64,000 nucleotides of DNA from an uncultured Bacteroides sp. (GCA_900766005.1 CAAFTU010000109.1:1-64000), one strand, 5' to 3'. Numbered from the stretch's first letter, positions 18,364-27,775 are shown. Notes: a model not told the origin generated them from the letters alone. Made by a program: numbers and translations.

Positions 18364-19257
18364 ATGGATAATAAAGTAATTGTTGGTATGGGGGAAGCAC
18401 TGTGGGACGTGCTGCCCGAAGGAAAGAAAATCGGAGGAGCTCCGGCTAATTTTGCTTATCATGTGTCGCAGTTTGGCTTCGACAGCCAGGTTGTCAGTGC
18501 GGTGGGCGATGACAGGCTGGGCAATGAAATTCTGGAAAATTTTGCAGAAAAGAAATTGAACAGCCTCATCGAGAAGGTTCCCTACCCCACCGGTACGGTG
18601 CAGGTAGAACTGGATGCAGAAGGGGTGCCTATGTATGATATCAAGGAAGGAGTGGCTTGGGACAATATCCCCTTCACGCCTGCTCTTGAGAAGCTGGCCC
18701 GCCGCACGCACGCGGTCTGCTTCGGCTCGTTGGCACAGCGCAGTGTGGTGTCGCGCGAAGCCATCAACCGGTTTCTCGATGCGATGCCCGACGGGGAAGG
18801 CCAATGCAAGATTTTTGACATAAACCTGCGCCAGGGATTCTATACAAAGGAGATTCTGTGCAACTCGATGAAGAAATGCAATATCCTGAAGATTAATGAC
18901 GAAGAACTGGTGACCATAAGCCGCATGTTCGGCTATCCCGGTATTGATCTGCAGGACAAGTGCTGGATTCTGCTGGCCAAGTATAATCTGAAGATGCTGA
19001 TTCTGACTTGTGGCATCAACGGCAGCTATGTTTTCACGCCGGGTGAAATCTCGTTCGTGGAAACTCCGGAGGTGGAAGTGGCCGATACAGTAGGTGCTGG
19101 CGACTCGTTTACGGCTACTTTCGTGGCTGCCATCCTGAAAGGTAAGTCGGTAGCTGAGGCTCATCGTCTGGCGGTGGAAGTGTCTGCTTTTGTCTGTACT
19201 CAAAACGGAGCCATGCCGGTGCTGCCGGAATCGCTGCGCTCACAGCTGGCCGGTTAA
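18364..19257 (+). CDS. Fructokinase, PfkB family
   Basis: 297-aa carbohydrate kinase of the PfkB/ribokinase family. The N-terminal GMGEALWDVLPEGKKIGGAP carries the sugar-binding GGAPAN element, and the ATP/catalytic motif DTVGAGDSFTATF is near residue 245, with the base aspartate in GAGD. It would make fructose-6-phosphate in the cytoplasm. Linkage to the permease in the same transcript and to GH32 genes supports fructose as substrate. An intrinsic terminator follows. Confidence 0.92.
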   Translation: MDNKVIVGMGEALWDVLPEGKKIGGAPANFAYHVSQFGFDSQVVSAVGDDRLGNEILENFAEKKLNSLIEKVPYPTGTVQVELDAEGVPMYDIKEGVAWDNIPFTPALEKLARRTHAVCFGSLAQRSVVSREAINRFLDAMPDGEGQCKIFDINLRQGFYTKEILCNSMKKCNILKINDEELVTISRMFGYPGIDLQDKCWILLAKYNLKMLILTCGINGSYVFTPGEISFVETPEVEVADTVGAGDSFTATFVAAILKGKSVAEAHRLAVEVSAFVCTQNGAMPVLPESLRSQLAG

Positions 19258-19302
19258 GACATAGCCGCATTGGCTAAACAATGACTCTTGAATCTGTAAT
19301 GG

Positions 19303-19349
19303 AGCGCTCTATTGTTTTCTGGAAAGTAAGCTATAGGGCGCTTTTTTTT
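19303..19349 (+). terminator. Intrinsic terminator after fructokinase
   Basis: AGCGCTCTAT (19303-19312) pairs with ATAGGGCGCT (19333-19342) with one G-T pair, followed by eight T. Confidence 0.75.
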
Positions 19350-19383
19350 GAATCAAATCAGCCTACATATAAGCGACTTTTCG

Positions 19384-19391
19384 TACTTTTG
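19384..19391 (+). promoter_or_regulatory. Predicted promoter -7 element of the hybrid regulator
   Basis: TACTTTTG fits TAnnTTTG, 28 nt before the ATG at 19420. No TGAAACA is found at the 46-nt spacing, so this gene does not seem to share the regulated module. Confidence 0.55.
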
Positions 19392-19419
19392 TTTGAAAAA
19401 ACAAAGCATTCCGATTGAT

Positions 19420-22182
19420 ATGAAGAACATATTAATGAATAGATGGACAGGATGGTGGTTGGGAGGTCTTCTGCTGTGCCTGTCGGCTTGTCAACCCGCT
19501 GCACCCCGTTTCCAGATTGGGGTGGCCCAATGCAGTGAAGATACTTGGCGGAGCAAAATGAACGATGAAATCTTGCGTGAGGCATTGTTTTACGACGGGG
19601 TATCGGTAGAAATCCGTTCGGCCGGCAATGACAGCCGGCAACAGGCAGAAGACGTGCGATATTTCATTGAAAAAGGCGTTGACCTGCTGATTGTATCGGC
19701 TAATGAAGCGGCCCCCATGACACCGATTGTAGAGGAGGCTTACCGGAAGGGCATTCCGGTGATTACGGTGGACCGCAAAATCCTTTCGGACCAGTATACG
19801 GCTTATATCGGAGCCGACAATTACGAAATTGGCCGTTCGGTGGGCCGTTATCTGGCAAGCCGCTTGAATGGAAAAGGGAAGATTGTGGAACTGACCGGCT
19901 TGGCGGGTTCAACGCCGGCTATGGAACGGCATCGGGGCTTCTGCGATGTGATACGTGAATATCCCGCTATGGAGCTGGTAGACTCGGCAGACGCAGCTTG
20001 GTTGCAGACACCAGCCGAGCAGGCGCTGACTGCTATCCTGCAACGCCAACCGGAGGTGGATGCTGTGTATGCCCACAATGACCGTATGGCTGCAGGGGCG
20101 TATCAGGCTGCGCACCGTTTGGGAGACGAACGGCATTTTCTGCTGGTAGGTATCGATGCGTTGCCAGGGAAAGGCAATGGAGTGGAACAGGTGCTGCAAG
20201 GTCAACTGGATGCAACCTTTATTTATCCGACGCAAGGCGACAAAGTGCTGCAGCTTGCTATGGATATTCTCGAAAAGCGGCCGTTCAACCGGGAAACGGT
20301 GATGCATACAGCTTTGGTCGACAGTACGAATGCCCGCATCATGCAGTTGCAGACCTCGCATATTTCAGACTTAGATGGCAAGATAGAGGTGCTGAATGAT
20401 CGAATTGATACGTACTTGTCGCGCTATTCTGCCCAAACCTTGTTTATCTATGCCAGCGTGGCTATCTTGTTGCTGCTCGCTGCGCTGCTGGCTTTGATTG
20501 TGCGGGCCTATTGGACCAAAACGCAAATGAATGCTGAACTTTCGGCTCAGAAGAAGCAGTTAGAAGAGCAACGTGACCAGTTGGAAGAGCAGCGTGACCA
20601 ACTTATCCGTCTTTCTCAACAATTGGAAGAGGCTACGCAAGCCAAACTATCTTTCTTCACGAATGTATCACACGATTTCCGTACACCGCTGACACTGATT
20701 GCTGACCCGGTGGAACAACTACTTGAGGACAGGCAACTGGCTGATAAACAACGGACGTTGCTGCAGATAGTTCATAAACAAGTACACATCCTGTTGCGCT
20801 TGGTCAATCAGATTCTGGATTTCCGGAAATATGAAAACGGCAAACTGGAACTTTTGTGCACACCGGTGAATGTGGTGGCATTGCTGAACGAATGGAGTGA
20901 GGGCTTCCGTGCCTTGGCCTACAAGAAGCATGTGCATCTGTCGGTGGATACGGCAAACTTTCCTGCAGACACCTGGCTGCTGCTCGATGCCGAGAAGATG
21001 GAACGCATTTATTTCAATCTCCTCTCGAATGCATTTAAGTTTACACCAGAGAATGGAACGGTGGTAGTAACCTTGTCTTCTCTGGGCAGCAGCGAGTCGT
21101 CTATTGTCCGTCTGCAGGTATCCGACACGGGAAAAGGTATTTCAGCGGAGCATCTGCAGCATATATTCGAGCGTTTCTATCAACCTGAGGTCAGCCATGC
21201 AGGATCAGGCATCGGCTTGGCTTTGGTCAAGGCTTTTGTCGAGATGCATGGAGGAAGCATTCGTGCAGAGAGCGTGGAGGGAAGCGGTACAAACTTTATA
21301 GTAGACCTTCCGATGCATTTGTGTGCAGAACCGCTGCCCGATGCTGCTGTAGAGTCTGCCCATACGGCTCCACAGGTTGTAGTTGAAGAACTCGCCGATG
21401 TGGAAGTGGAAGAAGTGATGCCTGATGAGCAGAAAGCCTGCGCCCTGCTGATTGACGACAATGCAGATGTGCGCAGCTATGTGAAGTCGCTACTTGCCGA
21501 TACGTTTACCGTGATTGAAGCAGCTAATGGGCAGGAGGGATTGAAAAAAGCAATGAAATATGTGCCCGATGTCATCGTGTGCGATGTCATGATGCCGGTA
21601 ATGGACGGATGGGAATGTTGTCAACGCCTGAAAAGCGAACTGCAGACTTCCCACATTCCGGTGATGCTGCTCACTGCTTGTGCCCAGGACGAACAGCGAA
21701 TTGCCGGTTTCGAGTCGGGTGCCGATTCGTATATCTCAAAGCCGTTCAGTTCGAAATTGCTGGTGGCCCGCGTGAAGAACCTCGTGGCAAACCGACAACG
21801 CTTGAAGCAGTTCTTTGGCGATGCAACCTCTTTGGCCAAGGAACCGGTGAGCGAGGTAGACAAGGATTTTGTCGGACGCTTTCGCCAGCTGATTGAAGAA
21901 CAGATGGCCGACTCAAATCTGAGCATCGAGTCTTTGGGCGAACAGCTGGGCATGAGCCGGGTGCAACTGTACCGTAAAATCAAGGCAATGACCAACTACA
22001 CCCCAGTGGAACTGCTTCGGGTTGCCCGTCTCAAACGTGCGGCTTCACTGCTGGCATCGACTGAGAAAACCGTGGCCGAAATCACCTATGAAGTCGGCTT
22101 CTCTTCACCTTCTTATTTTACCAAGTGCTATAAGGAGTATTTCGGCGAGAGCCCCACTGATTTTCTGAAGAAGAAGGGATAA
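19420..22182 (+). CDS. Hybrid two-component system sensor/regulator (fructose-type HTCS)
   Basis: 920 aa in one chain: N-terminal signal/anchor with lipobox-like LSAC; periplasmic sugar-binding-protein fold (about 30-310; VDLLIVSANEAAPMTPIVEE, VDAVYAHNDRMAAGAY); membrane segment (about 345-370); coiled coil with QLEEQRD repeated; HisKA (NVSHDFRTPLTLI, phospho-His); HATPase (NLLSNAFKFTPENG, DTGKGIS); receiver (LLIDDNADVRSY, VIVCDVMMPVMDGWE); C-terminal AraC helix-turn-helix (RVQLYRKIKAMTNYTPVELL). This layout matches the B. thetaiotaomicron fructose-sensing regulator of its levan locus. The start at 19420 is preferred over an upstream in-frame ATG because it begins the signal peptide and follows a -7 element. 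Confidence 0.93.
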   Translation: MKNILMNRWTGWWLGGLLLCLSACQPAAPRFQIGVAQCSEDTWRSKMNDEILREALFYDGVSVEIRSAGNDSRQQAEDVRYFIEKGVDLLIVSANEAAPMTPIVEEAYRKGIPVITVDRKILSDQYTAYIGADNYEIGRSVGRYLASRLNGKGKIVELTGLAGSTPAMERHRGFCDVIREYPAMELVDSADAAWLQTPAEQALTAILQRQPEVDAVYAHNDRMAAGAYQAAHRLGDERHFLLVGIDALPGKGNGVEQVLQGQLDATFIYPTQGDKVLQLAMDILEKRPFNRETVMHTALVDSTNARIMQLQTSHISDLDGKIEVLNDRIDTYLSRYSAQTLFIYASVAILLLLAALLALIVRAYWTKTQMNAELSAQKKQLEEQRDQLEEQRDQLIRLSQQLEEATQAKLSFFTNVSHDFRTPLTLIADPVEQLLEDRQLADKQRTLLQIVHKQVHILLRLVNQILDFRKYENGKLELLCTPVNVVALLNEWSEGFRALAYKKHVHLSVDTANFPADTWLLLDAEKMERIYFNLLSNAFKFTPENGTVVVTLSSLGSSESSIVRLQVSDTGKGISAEHLQHIFERFYQPEVSHAGSGIGLALVKAFVEMHGGSIRAESVEGSGTNFIVDLPMHLCAEPLPDAAVESAHTAPQVVVEELADVEVEEVMPDEQKACALLIDDNADVRSYVKSLLADTFTVIEAANGQEGLKKAMKYVPDVIVCDVMMPVMDGWECCQRLKSELQTSHIPVMLLTACAQDEQRIAGFESGADSYISKPFSSKLLVARVKNLVANRQRLKQFFGDATSLAKEPVSEVDKDFVGRFRQLIEEQMADSNLSIESLGEQLGMSRVQLYRKIKAMTNYTPVELLRVARLKRAASLLASTEKTVAEITYEVGFSSPSYFTKCYKEYFGESPTDFLKKKG

Positions 22183-22528
22183 TTCTTTACCGGATTTGAG
22201 CAGCATGTGTAAACATGCAGAAGGGCACAAGTGTTATATGGTTCTTCTATAGCTCACTTATCCAGAAAATAGGCAATGTTAACTGCTAATATACCACAGA
22301 TTTATGGAGATATGTATGTCAACAGCGTAAACGTCACGTATTTTTGAATGGTAATACAAGAAAATATCGGTTCGGTTTCTGTCAAACCAAACTTTTTGTT
22401 TTCTTTGCAACAGAAATCAAATACATATAAAAACGAAACGATGGAGCGATCCAAATAATTTGTTTGATGCTTGCTAAATCCGATATTTTGGCTGTGTCTC
22501 CGTTGCCTATCTAAAACAAATTCTTATC
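22183..22528. other. Intergenic region upstream of DUF5009-like gene
   Basis: About 345 bp with no supported gene. TTTTCTTTGC at about 22398-22407 resembles a -7 element with one mismatch and could serve the following gene. Nothing else is recognisable. Confidence 0.45.
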
Positions 22529-23629
22529 ATGAACAACACCTCAGTGTCATCGCTTCAGCCAAAACCGAACTCCCGTTTGGTCTCATTGGATATCCTGCGT
22601 GGCTTCGACCTGTTTCTACTGGTCTTTTTTCAACCGGTCTTTGTGGATTTGGGACGGCATCTGAACCTATCCTGGATGGTCCCGATTCTGTATCAGTTTG
22701 ACCATGCCGAATGGTTCGGTTTCCGTTTTTGGGATTTGGTGATGCCTCTCTTTCTCTTCATGACTGGTGCATCTATGCCCTTTTCACTGGCCAGATACTG
22801 TGAACAATCCGACAAGCGGTCCGTTCACAAAAAAATCTTCCGTCGTTTCTTTATCCTGTTCCTGCTCGGTATGGTGGTGCAGGGTAACCTTTTGGGACTG
22901 GATCCGAACCGAATTTATTTTTATGTAAATACACTTCAAGCCATTGCCACTGGTTATCTGATAGCTGCACTTCTGTTGCTGCATACTCAACTAAAGATGC
23001 AGCTTTGTGCCACGGCAGCCCTGCTGGTCATCTATTGGATTCCGATGACATTTGCCGGGGATTTTACACCCGAAGGAAATTTTGCCTATAAAGTCGATCA
23101 GCTAATCATGGGACGTTTCTGCGGAGACCCTACTTACACCTGGATCTGGAGCAGCCTGACTTTTGGCGTGACGGTGATGTTGGGTACCTTTGCCGGACGA
23201 CTGATGAAAAACGGCGAAGACAACCGCTTGAAGGTATGCAGGCAACTGTGGCTTATCGGTGTAGTCCTGATGTTGGGCGGCTGGATGTGGAGTTTCCAAA
23301 TGCCTGTGATGAAACGTGTATGGTCAAGCAGCATGACCTTACTCTCCGGCGGCTACTGTTTCCTGCTAATGGGTTTGTTCTATTATTGGATAGATTGCAA
23401 GGGACATGTCCGTGGCATGGAATGGCTGAAATTTTACGGAATGAACTCCATTACTGCCTATATGTTGGGAGAAACTGTAAACTTCCGTTGCATTGTCCAT
23501 TCCGTGAGCTACGGACTCGAACGCTATCTGGGAGAATACTATTCTGTTTGGCTTACCTTCGGCAATTTTCTGATTCTCTTCTTCATCCTACGTTGGATGT
23601 ACCGCCGGCAGATTTTTCTGAAGATTTGA
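22529..23629 (+). CDS. DUF5009 / heparan-alpha-glucosaminide N-acetyltransferase-like membrane protein
   Basis: 366-aa polytopic protein with about 10 hydrophobic segments. It opens SLDILRGFDLFLLVFFQPVF and has FRFWDLVMPLFLFMTGASMP, the signature of the COG4299/NagX-like family (DUF5009, related to the lysosomal HGSNAT enzyme). Bacterial members are thought to transfer acetyl groups to amino sugars across the membrane; the activity here is unproven. It lies 346 nt after the hybrid regulator and is probably independent of it. Confidence 0.8.
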   Translation: MNNTSVSSLQPKPNSRLVSLDILRGFDLFLLVFFQPVFVDLGRHLNLSWMVPILYQFDHAEWFGFRFWDLVMPLFLFMTGASMPFSLARYCEQSDKRSVHKKIFRRFFILFLLGMVVQGNLLGLDPNRIYFYVNTLQAIATGYLIAALLLLHTQLKMQLCATAALLVIYWIPMTFAGDFTPEGNFAYKVDQLIMGRFCGDPTYTWIWSSLTFGVTVMLGTFAGRLMKNGEDNRLKVCRQLWLIGVVLMLGGWMWSFQMPVMKRVWSSSMTLLSGGYCFLLMGLFYYWIDCKGHVRGMEWLKFYGMNSITAYMLGETVNFRCIVHSVSYGLERYLGEYYSVWLTFGNFLILFFILRWMYRRQIFLKI

Positions 23630-24117
23630 CGGCAAGGCATCAGACCTCTTGTTTATGAAACAAGATTCATTATCTTTGTAGCAGGAAATAATGACATCCC
23701 TTCAGGTGTTCCTGGCAGCTGGAAATCCTTGTCGTGTATTGAGAAAGATTACGGAAAAAGACAACGTTGGTTTCACCATTAGATTATTACTACAGATACT
23801 TAGTTTATCATTCATAATCCGATAGAATAGGAATCTTAAAATACAATAGACATGAAACCTAACTTGTTTTTGCTGGGTACTGGCTTCATTTACATCAACC
23901 GTTCCGAATAGCTATAGGACTTTGATTTGACTGGCAATCTAATCTAAGTTCATATGCCTTATATGAAATTTCTGTTCGTCAGATCAGATGTTTGTCGCCA
24001 GCTTCCTTGAGATACCACCTCGCGATGGACATTCTTGTCTTTGACTATGTAATTCCCGCTATTAGGGCTTACTCGGGACTTTCATCCTTTAGACAATTCA
24101 TGTCAAGCGTACCAAAG
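23630..24117. other. Intergenic region with an orphan promoter
   Basis: No supported gene follows the promoter at 23649-23678. A 19-codon frame beginning MKPNLFLLGTGFIYINRSE (from the ATG at 23851) ends in TAG and has no recognisable homologue. The stretch may encode a small RNA or be a decayed gene. Confidence 0.45.
23649..23678 (+). promoter_or_regulatory. Promoter with overlapping palindrome and no clear gene
   Basis: -7 element TATCTTTG (23671-23678) with TTG 19 nt upstream (23649-23651). A perfect palindrome CTTGTTT-ATG-AAACAAG (23648-23664) covers the -33 region. Confidence 0.55.
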
Positions 24118-24155
24118 AAAAAGCCTCGATTCTGTTATGAATCAAGGCTTTTTTT
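24118..24155 (-). terminator. Terminator downstream of tRNA-Asp
   Basis: AAAAAGCCTCGATTC (24118-24132) pairs with GAATCAAGGCTTTTT (24139 on) with one mismatch. Flanking A and T runs allow termination in both directions. Confidence 0.75.
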
Positions 24156-24174
24156 AGTTGCTTCTTTTGAGAAG

Positions 24175-24248
24175 CGGTGCGTACGGGACTCGAACCCGTG
24201 ACCCCATGCGTGACAGGCATGTATTCTAACCAACTGAACTAACGCACC
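24175..24248 (-). tRNA. tRNA-Asp (anticodon GTC)
   Basis: The minus strand folds as a tRNA: acceptor GGTGCGT with ACGCACC, D-arm TTAGTTCAGTTGGTTAG, anticodon loop CTGTCAC giving GTC, and T-arm GGGTTCGAGTCC. The 3' CCA is not encoded. Terminator at 24118-24155. Confidence 0.95.
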
Positions 24249-24388
24249 AAAATGTCATTTGTCATATTCCTCTCTCGGATTGCGATGCAAAGGTAGTGCT
24301 TTTTCCCAAACTTGCAATAGATTTACCCGTTTTTTTTCAAAAAAAGTGGATTTATTTCAAAATTCCGCTGCTATGTCGAATAATCGTG

Positions 24389-24396
24389 TAAATTTG
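24389..24396 (+). promoter_or_regulatory. Predicted promoter -7 element of aminotransferase gene
   Basis: TAAATTTG fits TAnnTTTG, 25 nt before the ATG at 24422. No good -33 element. Confidence 0.5.
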
Positions 24397-24421
24397 TAGG
24401 AGTTACTAAAACTTTAATAAC

Positions 24422-25735
24422 ATGAAAAATACACCTATTGAACGACATCTCATCGATGAGACCATTCAAGAGTTTCAAATTGTCGATTTTTCAAGAGCCA
24501 CAATCCGTGAAGTGAAAGCGATTGCTTCTAAGGCGGAAGCTGAATCGGGAGTAGAATTCATTAAAATGGAAATGGGCGTACCGGGCCTCCCTCCTTCCGC
24601 CATTGGAGTAAAAGCCGAAATAGAGGCCCTGCAAAAAGGGATTGCCAGTCTGTATCCCGACATCAACGGCATGCCCGAGCTGAAGAAAGAAGCTTCCCGT
24701 TTCATAAAAGCTTTTATTGACATCGATGTGAGTCCGGAAGGATGTGTGCCAGTGACCGGCTCCATGCAGGGCACGTTTGCTTCCTTCCTCACTTGCAGCC
24801 AATGCGATGAGAAAAAAGATACCATTCTGTTTATCGACCCCGGATTTCCGGTGCAGAAACAGCAGCTGGTGGTCATGGGTCAGAAATTTGAGACATTCGA
24901 CGTGTACGACTATCGGGGAGATAAACTGAAAGACAAGCTGGAGAGTTATCTGAAGAAAGGAAACATCTCAGCCATTATCTATTCGAACCCCAACAACCCC
25001 AGCTGGATTTGCCTGAAAGACGAAGAACTGAGAATCATAGGCGAACTGGCTACCCGGTATGACGTGATTGTGCTGGAAGATCTGGCTTACTTTGCCATGG
25101 ACTTCCGCCAGCATTTGGGTGAGCCTTTCCAGCCGCCTTTCCAACCCACCGTGGCCCGCTACACCGACCACTATATTCTGCTCATATCCGGCTCGAAGGC
25201 ATTCAGCTATGCCGGGCAGCGTATCGGTGTGAGCTGCATCTCGGACAAACTCTACCACCGGAAGTATCCCGGACTCACCCAACGGTATGGAGGCGGCACG
25301 TTCGGCTCAGTGTTTATCCACCGGGTGCTATATGCCCTGTCTTCGGGCACCAGCCATTCGGCTCAGTATGCCCTGGCAGCCATGCTGAAAGCGGCCAGTG
25401 ATGGTCAGTATCATTTCCTCGATGAAGTAAAGGTATATGGAGAAAGAGCCCGAAAACTGAAAGAGATATTCCTGAGCCACGGATTCCATCTGGTATACGA
25501 CAATGACTTGGGCGATCCAGTGGCCGACGGCTTTTATTTTACTATCGGCTATCCGGGAATGACCAGCGGGGAATTGGCCAGAGAACTGATGTATTATGGT
25601 GTAAGCGCAATCTCACTGGTTACAACCGGCAGTCATCAGGAAGGACTGAGAGCCTGTACCTCGTTCATCAAAGACCATCAGTATGCACTGCTCGACGAGC
25701 GGATGAGGCTTTTTGCTGAAAACCATCCCCGATAA
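24422..25735 (+). CDS. PLP-dependent aminotransferase, class I/II
   Basis: 437-aa fold-type I aminotransferase. Visible: YPDINGMPELKKEASRFIKA near the N terminus, the NPNNPSWICLKDEELRIIGE element (usual NPxNPTG), a DLAYFAMDF active-site aspartate region, and the PLP-lysine stretch SGSKAFSYAGQRIG. The substrate is not evident; it is an aspartate/aromatic-aminotransferase-like enzyme. It is monocistronic, with its own promoter and a hairpin 11 nt after the stop. Confidence 0.88.
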   Translation: MKNTPIERHLIDETIQEFQIVDFSRATIREVKAIASKAEAESGVEFIKMEMGVPGLPPSAIGVKAEIEALQKGIASLYPDINGMPELKKEASRFIKAFIDIDVSPEGCVPVTGSMQGTFASFLTCSQCDEKKDTILFIDPGFPVQKQQLVVMGQKFETFDVYDYRGDKLKDKLESYLKKGNISAIIYSNPNNPSWICLKDEELRIIGELATRYDVIVLEDLAYFAMDFRQHLGEPFQPPFQPTVARYTDHYILLISGSKAFSYAGQRIGVSCISDKLYHRKYPGLTQRYGGGTFGSVFIHRVLYALSSGTSHSAQYALAAMLKAASDGQYHFLDEVKVYGERARKLKEIFLSHGFHLVYDNDLGDPVADGFYFTIGYPGMTSGELARELMYYGVSAISLVTTGSHQEGLRACTSFIKDHQYALLDERMRLFAENHPR

Positions 25736-25745
25736 TAGAAAATCT

Positions 25746-25780
25746 GCCAGGCTGTTTGATTTTTATTTCATCAGCCTGGC
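25746..25780 (+). terminator. Hairpin after aminotransferase
   Basis: GCCAGGCTG (25746-25754) and CAGCCTGGC (25772-25780) are perfect 9-bp arms with a 17-nt loop; no strong U-tract follows. Confidence 0.6.
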
Positions 25781-25797
25781 TGCATCTTAGAAGGCGA

Positions 25798-25893
25798 ATA
25801 ATTCAAAGACTAAAAATACGAAGACGAAAACGAGAATTACGAAGATGAAAACGAAAAATTCGAGAATGAATAATTACGAAAATGAATAATTCG
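25798..25893. repeat. Degenerate tandem repeat
   Basis: Repeated words of the type ACGAAGATGAAAACGA and ATGAATAATTACGAA in units of about 15-22 bp. Lies between two convergent genes. Confidence 0.6.
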
Positions 25894-25923
25894 AAGGTGT
25901 GCCAATGCCCCTAAATAAAGATT

Positions 25924-26460
25924 CTATTTCGCAGGATTCAGACGCTGCAGAAGCGCCACATCTTTGTATTCGCCTTCCACAAGTAGCCATTTTTTCAATA
26001 AGCCGCAAGCGGTAAAGCCACAGGAAGCAAACAGTTTCATACAGGGTTCATTGTCCACAGCCACATGAGCCACCAGCTGAGTCAATGACAGAAAACGAAA
26101 CGCATAATCACACAGAAGATTCAGTGCATCTGCCGCATACCCCTGCTGCCTATAATCCTTATGTATCGCTACACCCACCTCCCCACGCATGTGAAGAGGC
26201 ACAAAATCGGTGATATCAAGGGTGCCCAAAATGCAGTTGTCTTCCTTGCGTACAATCATCAAGCGCAACTGCTTGTCGGAAAACACATCACACTGCGAAC
26301 ACTCAATATACTGCCGCAGCACATAGCGCGAATAAGGTACCGTAAAATTACTGATATCCCACATTGCCGGATCATTCTCCATCTCATACATGATATCCAA
26401 GTCTTCCGGCTCCACAGCACGCAAATAGATGCGCTCGTTCATCAAAAAAGAATTCATCAT
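25924..26460 (-). CDS. GNAT-family N-acetyltransferase (RimJ/RimL type)
   Basis: 178 aa. It begins NERIYLRAVEPEDLDIMYEM, the RimJ/RimL-like opening, and has the acetyl-CoA loop HKDYRQQGYAADALNLLCDY and the later AHVAVDNEPCMKLFASCGFT. It acetylates an unknown amine, possibly spermidine or a protein N terminus. Its start overlaps the stop of the upstream membrane protein gene by 4 nt, so the two are translationally coupled. Confidence 0.88.
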   Translation of the reverse strand: MMNSFLMNERIYLRAVEPEDLDIMYEMENDPAMWDISNFTVPYSRYVLRQYIECSQCDVFSDKQLRLMIVRKEDNCILGTLDITDFVPLHMRGEVGVAIHKDYRQQGYAADALNLLCDYAFRFLSLTQLVAHVAVDNEPCMKLFASCGFTACGLLKKWLLVEGEYKDVALLQRLNPAK

Positions 26461-26915
26461 TCGTCCAGTTCTTTCGTTATGTGAAGTTCATGTCGCAATT
26501 TCTTCTCACTCGGCACGCAAAACAGAGAGGCAGTCAGCGCAATCAGCATACACAGATTGCCCGTGCTGCTCAATGCCAGATAATAGCATAGAATGTTGAG
26601 TACAACAGCTACTTCCAGAATGCCCAAACGGAGCATGCTCGTCCGTACATAACTCTGCAGAGCCGCAGAAATGCTCATCTGATCAATTTTCTTTTTCAGT
26701 ACCATACTGAACAGTTTCAATGCCAAAGGCACACACAATGCCGTGAGCAGGATACAGGCCGTTTCGAAATAATAGGTTGTCTGCACATTACCTTCCAGCA
26801 CACCGACCGGCATCAATTCAAACTCACCTGCTCCGAGCAAGAACGCGGGCAGCAGCCAAAAAAAGATATAACCGATATTCAAATTTCTGACAGCTAATTT
26901 AATCTGTTCTTCCAT
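26457..26915 (-). CDS. Small membrane protein of unknown function
   Basis: 152 aa with four predicted membrane segments (about 14-32, 48-68, 95-115, 120-135) and a charged C terminus (EKKLRHELHITKELDE). No family is recognised. It is the first gene of a two-gene unit with the GNAT gene (4-nt overlap). Upstream sequence is a 17-bp tandem repeat. Confidence 0.75.
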   Translation of the reverse strand: MEEQIKLAVRNLNIGYIFFWLLPAFLLGAGEFELMPVGVLEGNVQTTYYFETACILLTALCVPLALKLFSMVLKKKIDQMSISAALQSYVRTSMLRLGILEVAVVLNILCYYLALSSTGNLCMLIALTASLFCVPSEKKLRHELHITKELDE

Positions 26916-26959
26916 TTTTTATTTCAATTGAAGTTTATTCTATTCAAGTTTTATTCAAA

Positions 26960-27010
26960 CAATTGTTCAATTTAATCAATTATTCAATTTAATTAATTGT
27001 TCAATTCAAA
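26960..27010. repeat. 17-bp tandem repeat, three copies
   Basis: CAATTGTTCAATTTAAT (26960-26976), CAATTATTCAATTTAAT (26977-26993) and TAATTGTTCAATTCAAA (26994-27010), between recR and the membrane protein gene. Confidence 0.9.
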
Positions 27011-27067
27011 TTTTCCTTTTGTTTTTCTCTAGTTTCCCTCTTCAAGCCACGTGAAAGCCACCTCATA

Positions 27068-27685
27068 CTAAATAGCCCCCGTAAACACCGTACGGTTTAC
27101 AATGCTCCGCCCTAAGGTGACCTCATCTGCATACTCCAATTCATCTCCCACCGAGATGCCGCGAGCAATGACACTCAGTTTCACGCCCGAGTTGTGAAGT
27201 TTGCGATAGATGTAAAAGTTGGTTGTATCCCCCTCCATGGTTGTACTCAATGCCAGGATCACTTCCTTCACCCCTCCTGCAGCCACCCGCTGCACCAGGC
27301 TTTCAATCTGCAGGTCGCTCGGTCCGACTCCATCCATCGGCGAAATCACTCCCCCCAGCACATGATACAGTCCCCGGTACTGCTGCGTAGCCTCTACAGC
27401 CATCACATCCCGGATATTCTCCACCACACAAATCAGCGAAGCATCCCGCTGCGGATTGGCACAAATCTGACAGGTTTCCGTGTCGGAAATGTTATGACAC
27501 ACCTTGCAGTATTTCACTTCTCGCTTCAGTGTCATGATGGAATTGCCGAAGGCTTCTACTGTGGCTGCATCCTGACGAAGCAAATGGAGGACCAGACGCA
27601 TGGCCGTTTTCCTGCCGATGCCCGGAAGTTTGGAAAATTCACCCACCGCCTTTTCTAAGAGTAAAGAAGGATATTGTTGATTCAT
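27068..27685 (-). CDS. recR: Recombination mediator RecR
   Basis: 205 aa from the ATG at 27685; an ATG three codons further out is possible, but MNQQYPSLLLEKAVGEFSKL is the usual start. It contains the helix-hairpin-helix (LPGIGRKTAMRL), a four-cysteine zinc finger (YCKVCHNISDTETCQIC), the Toprim domain (CVVENIRDVMAVE; EVILALSTTMEGDTT) and a C-terminal GDELEYADEVTLGRSI. RecR works with RecF/RecO in loading RecA at gaps. Confidence 0.97.
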   Translation of the reverse strand: MNQQYPSLLLEKAVGEFSKLPGIGRKTAMRLVLHLLRQDAATVEAFGNSIMTLKREVKYCKVCHNISDTETCQICANPQRDASLICVVENIRDVMAVEATQQYRGLYHVLGGVISPMDGVGPSDLQIESLVQRVAAGGVKEVILALSTTMEGDTTNFYIYRKLHNSGVKLSVIARGISVGDELEYADEVTLGRSIVNRTVFTGAI

Positions 27686-27703
27686 AAGTTGCAATCTGTA
27701 CTG

Positions 27704-27775
27704 TTGTAATCTATTATAATCTGTTGTAACCTGTACTATCTATTGTAATCTGTACTATCTGTACAATCTGTAATT
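27704..27775. repeat. Degenerate AATCTGTACT-type repeat in divergent intergenic region
   Basis: Words such as AATCTGTACT, AATCTATTAT, AATCTGTTGT and ACTATCTATTGT recur at about 10-19 nt between recR and the symporter gene. Confidence 0.7.

Noticed and set aside
19348..19419. Upstream start for the hybrid regulator
   Set aside because: It overlaps the terminator and the -7 element, and the signal peptide begins at 19420.
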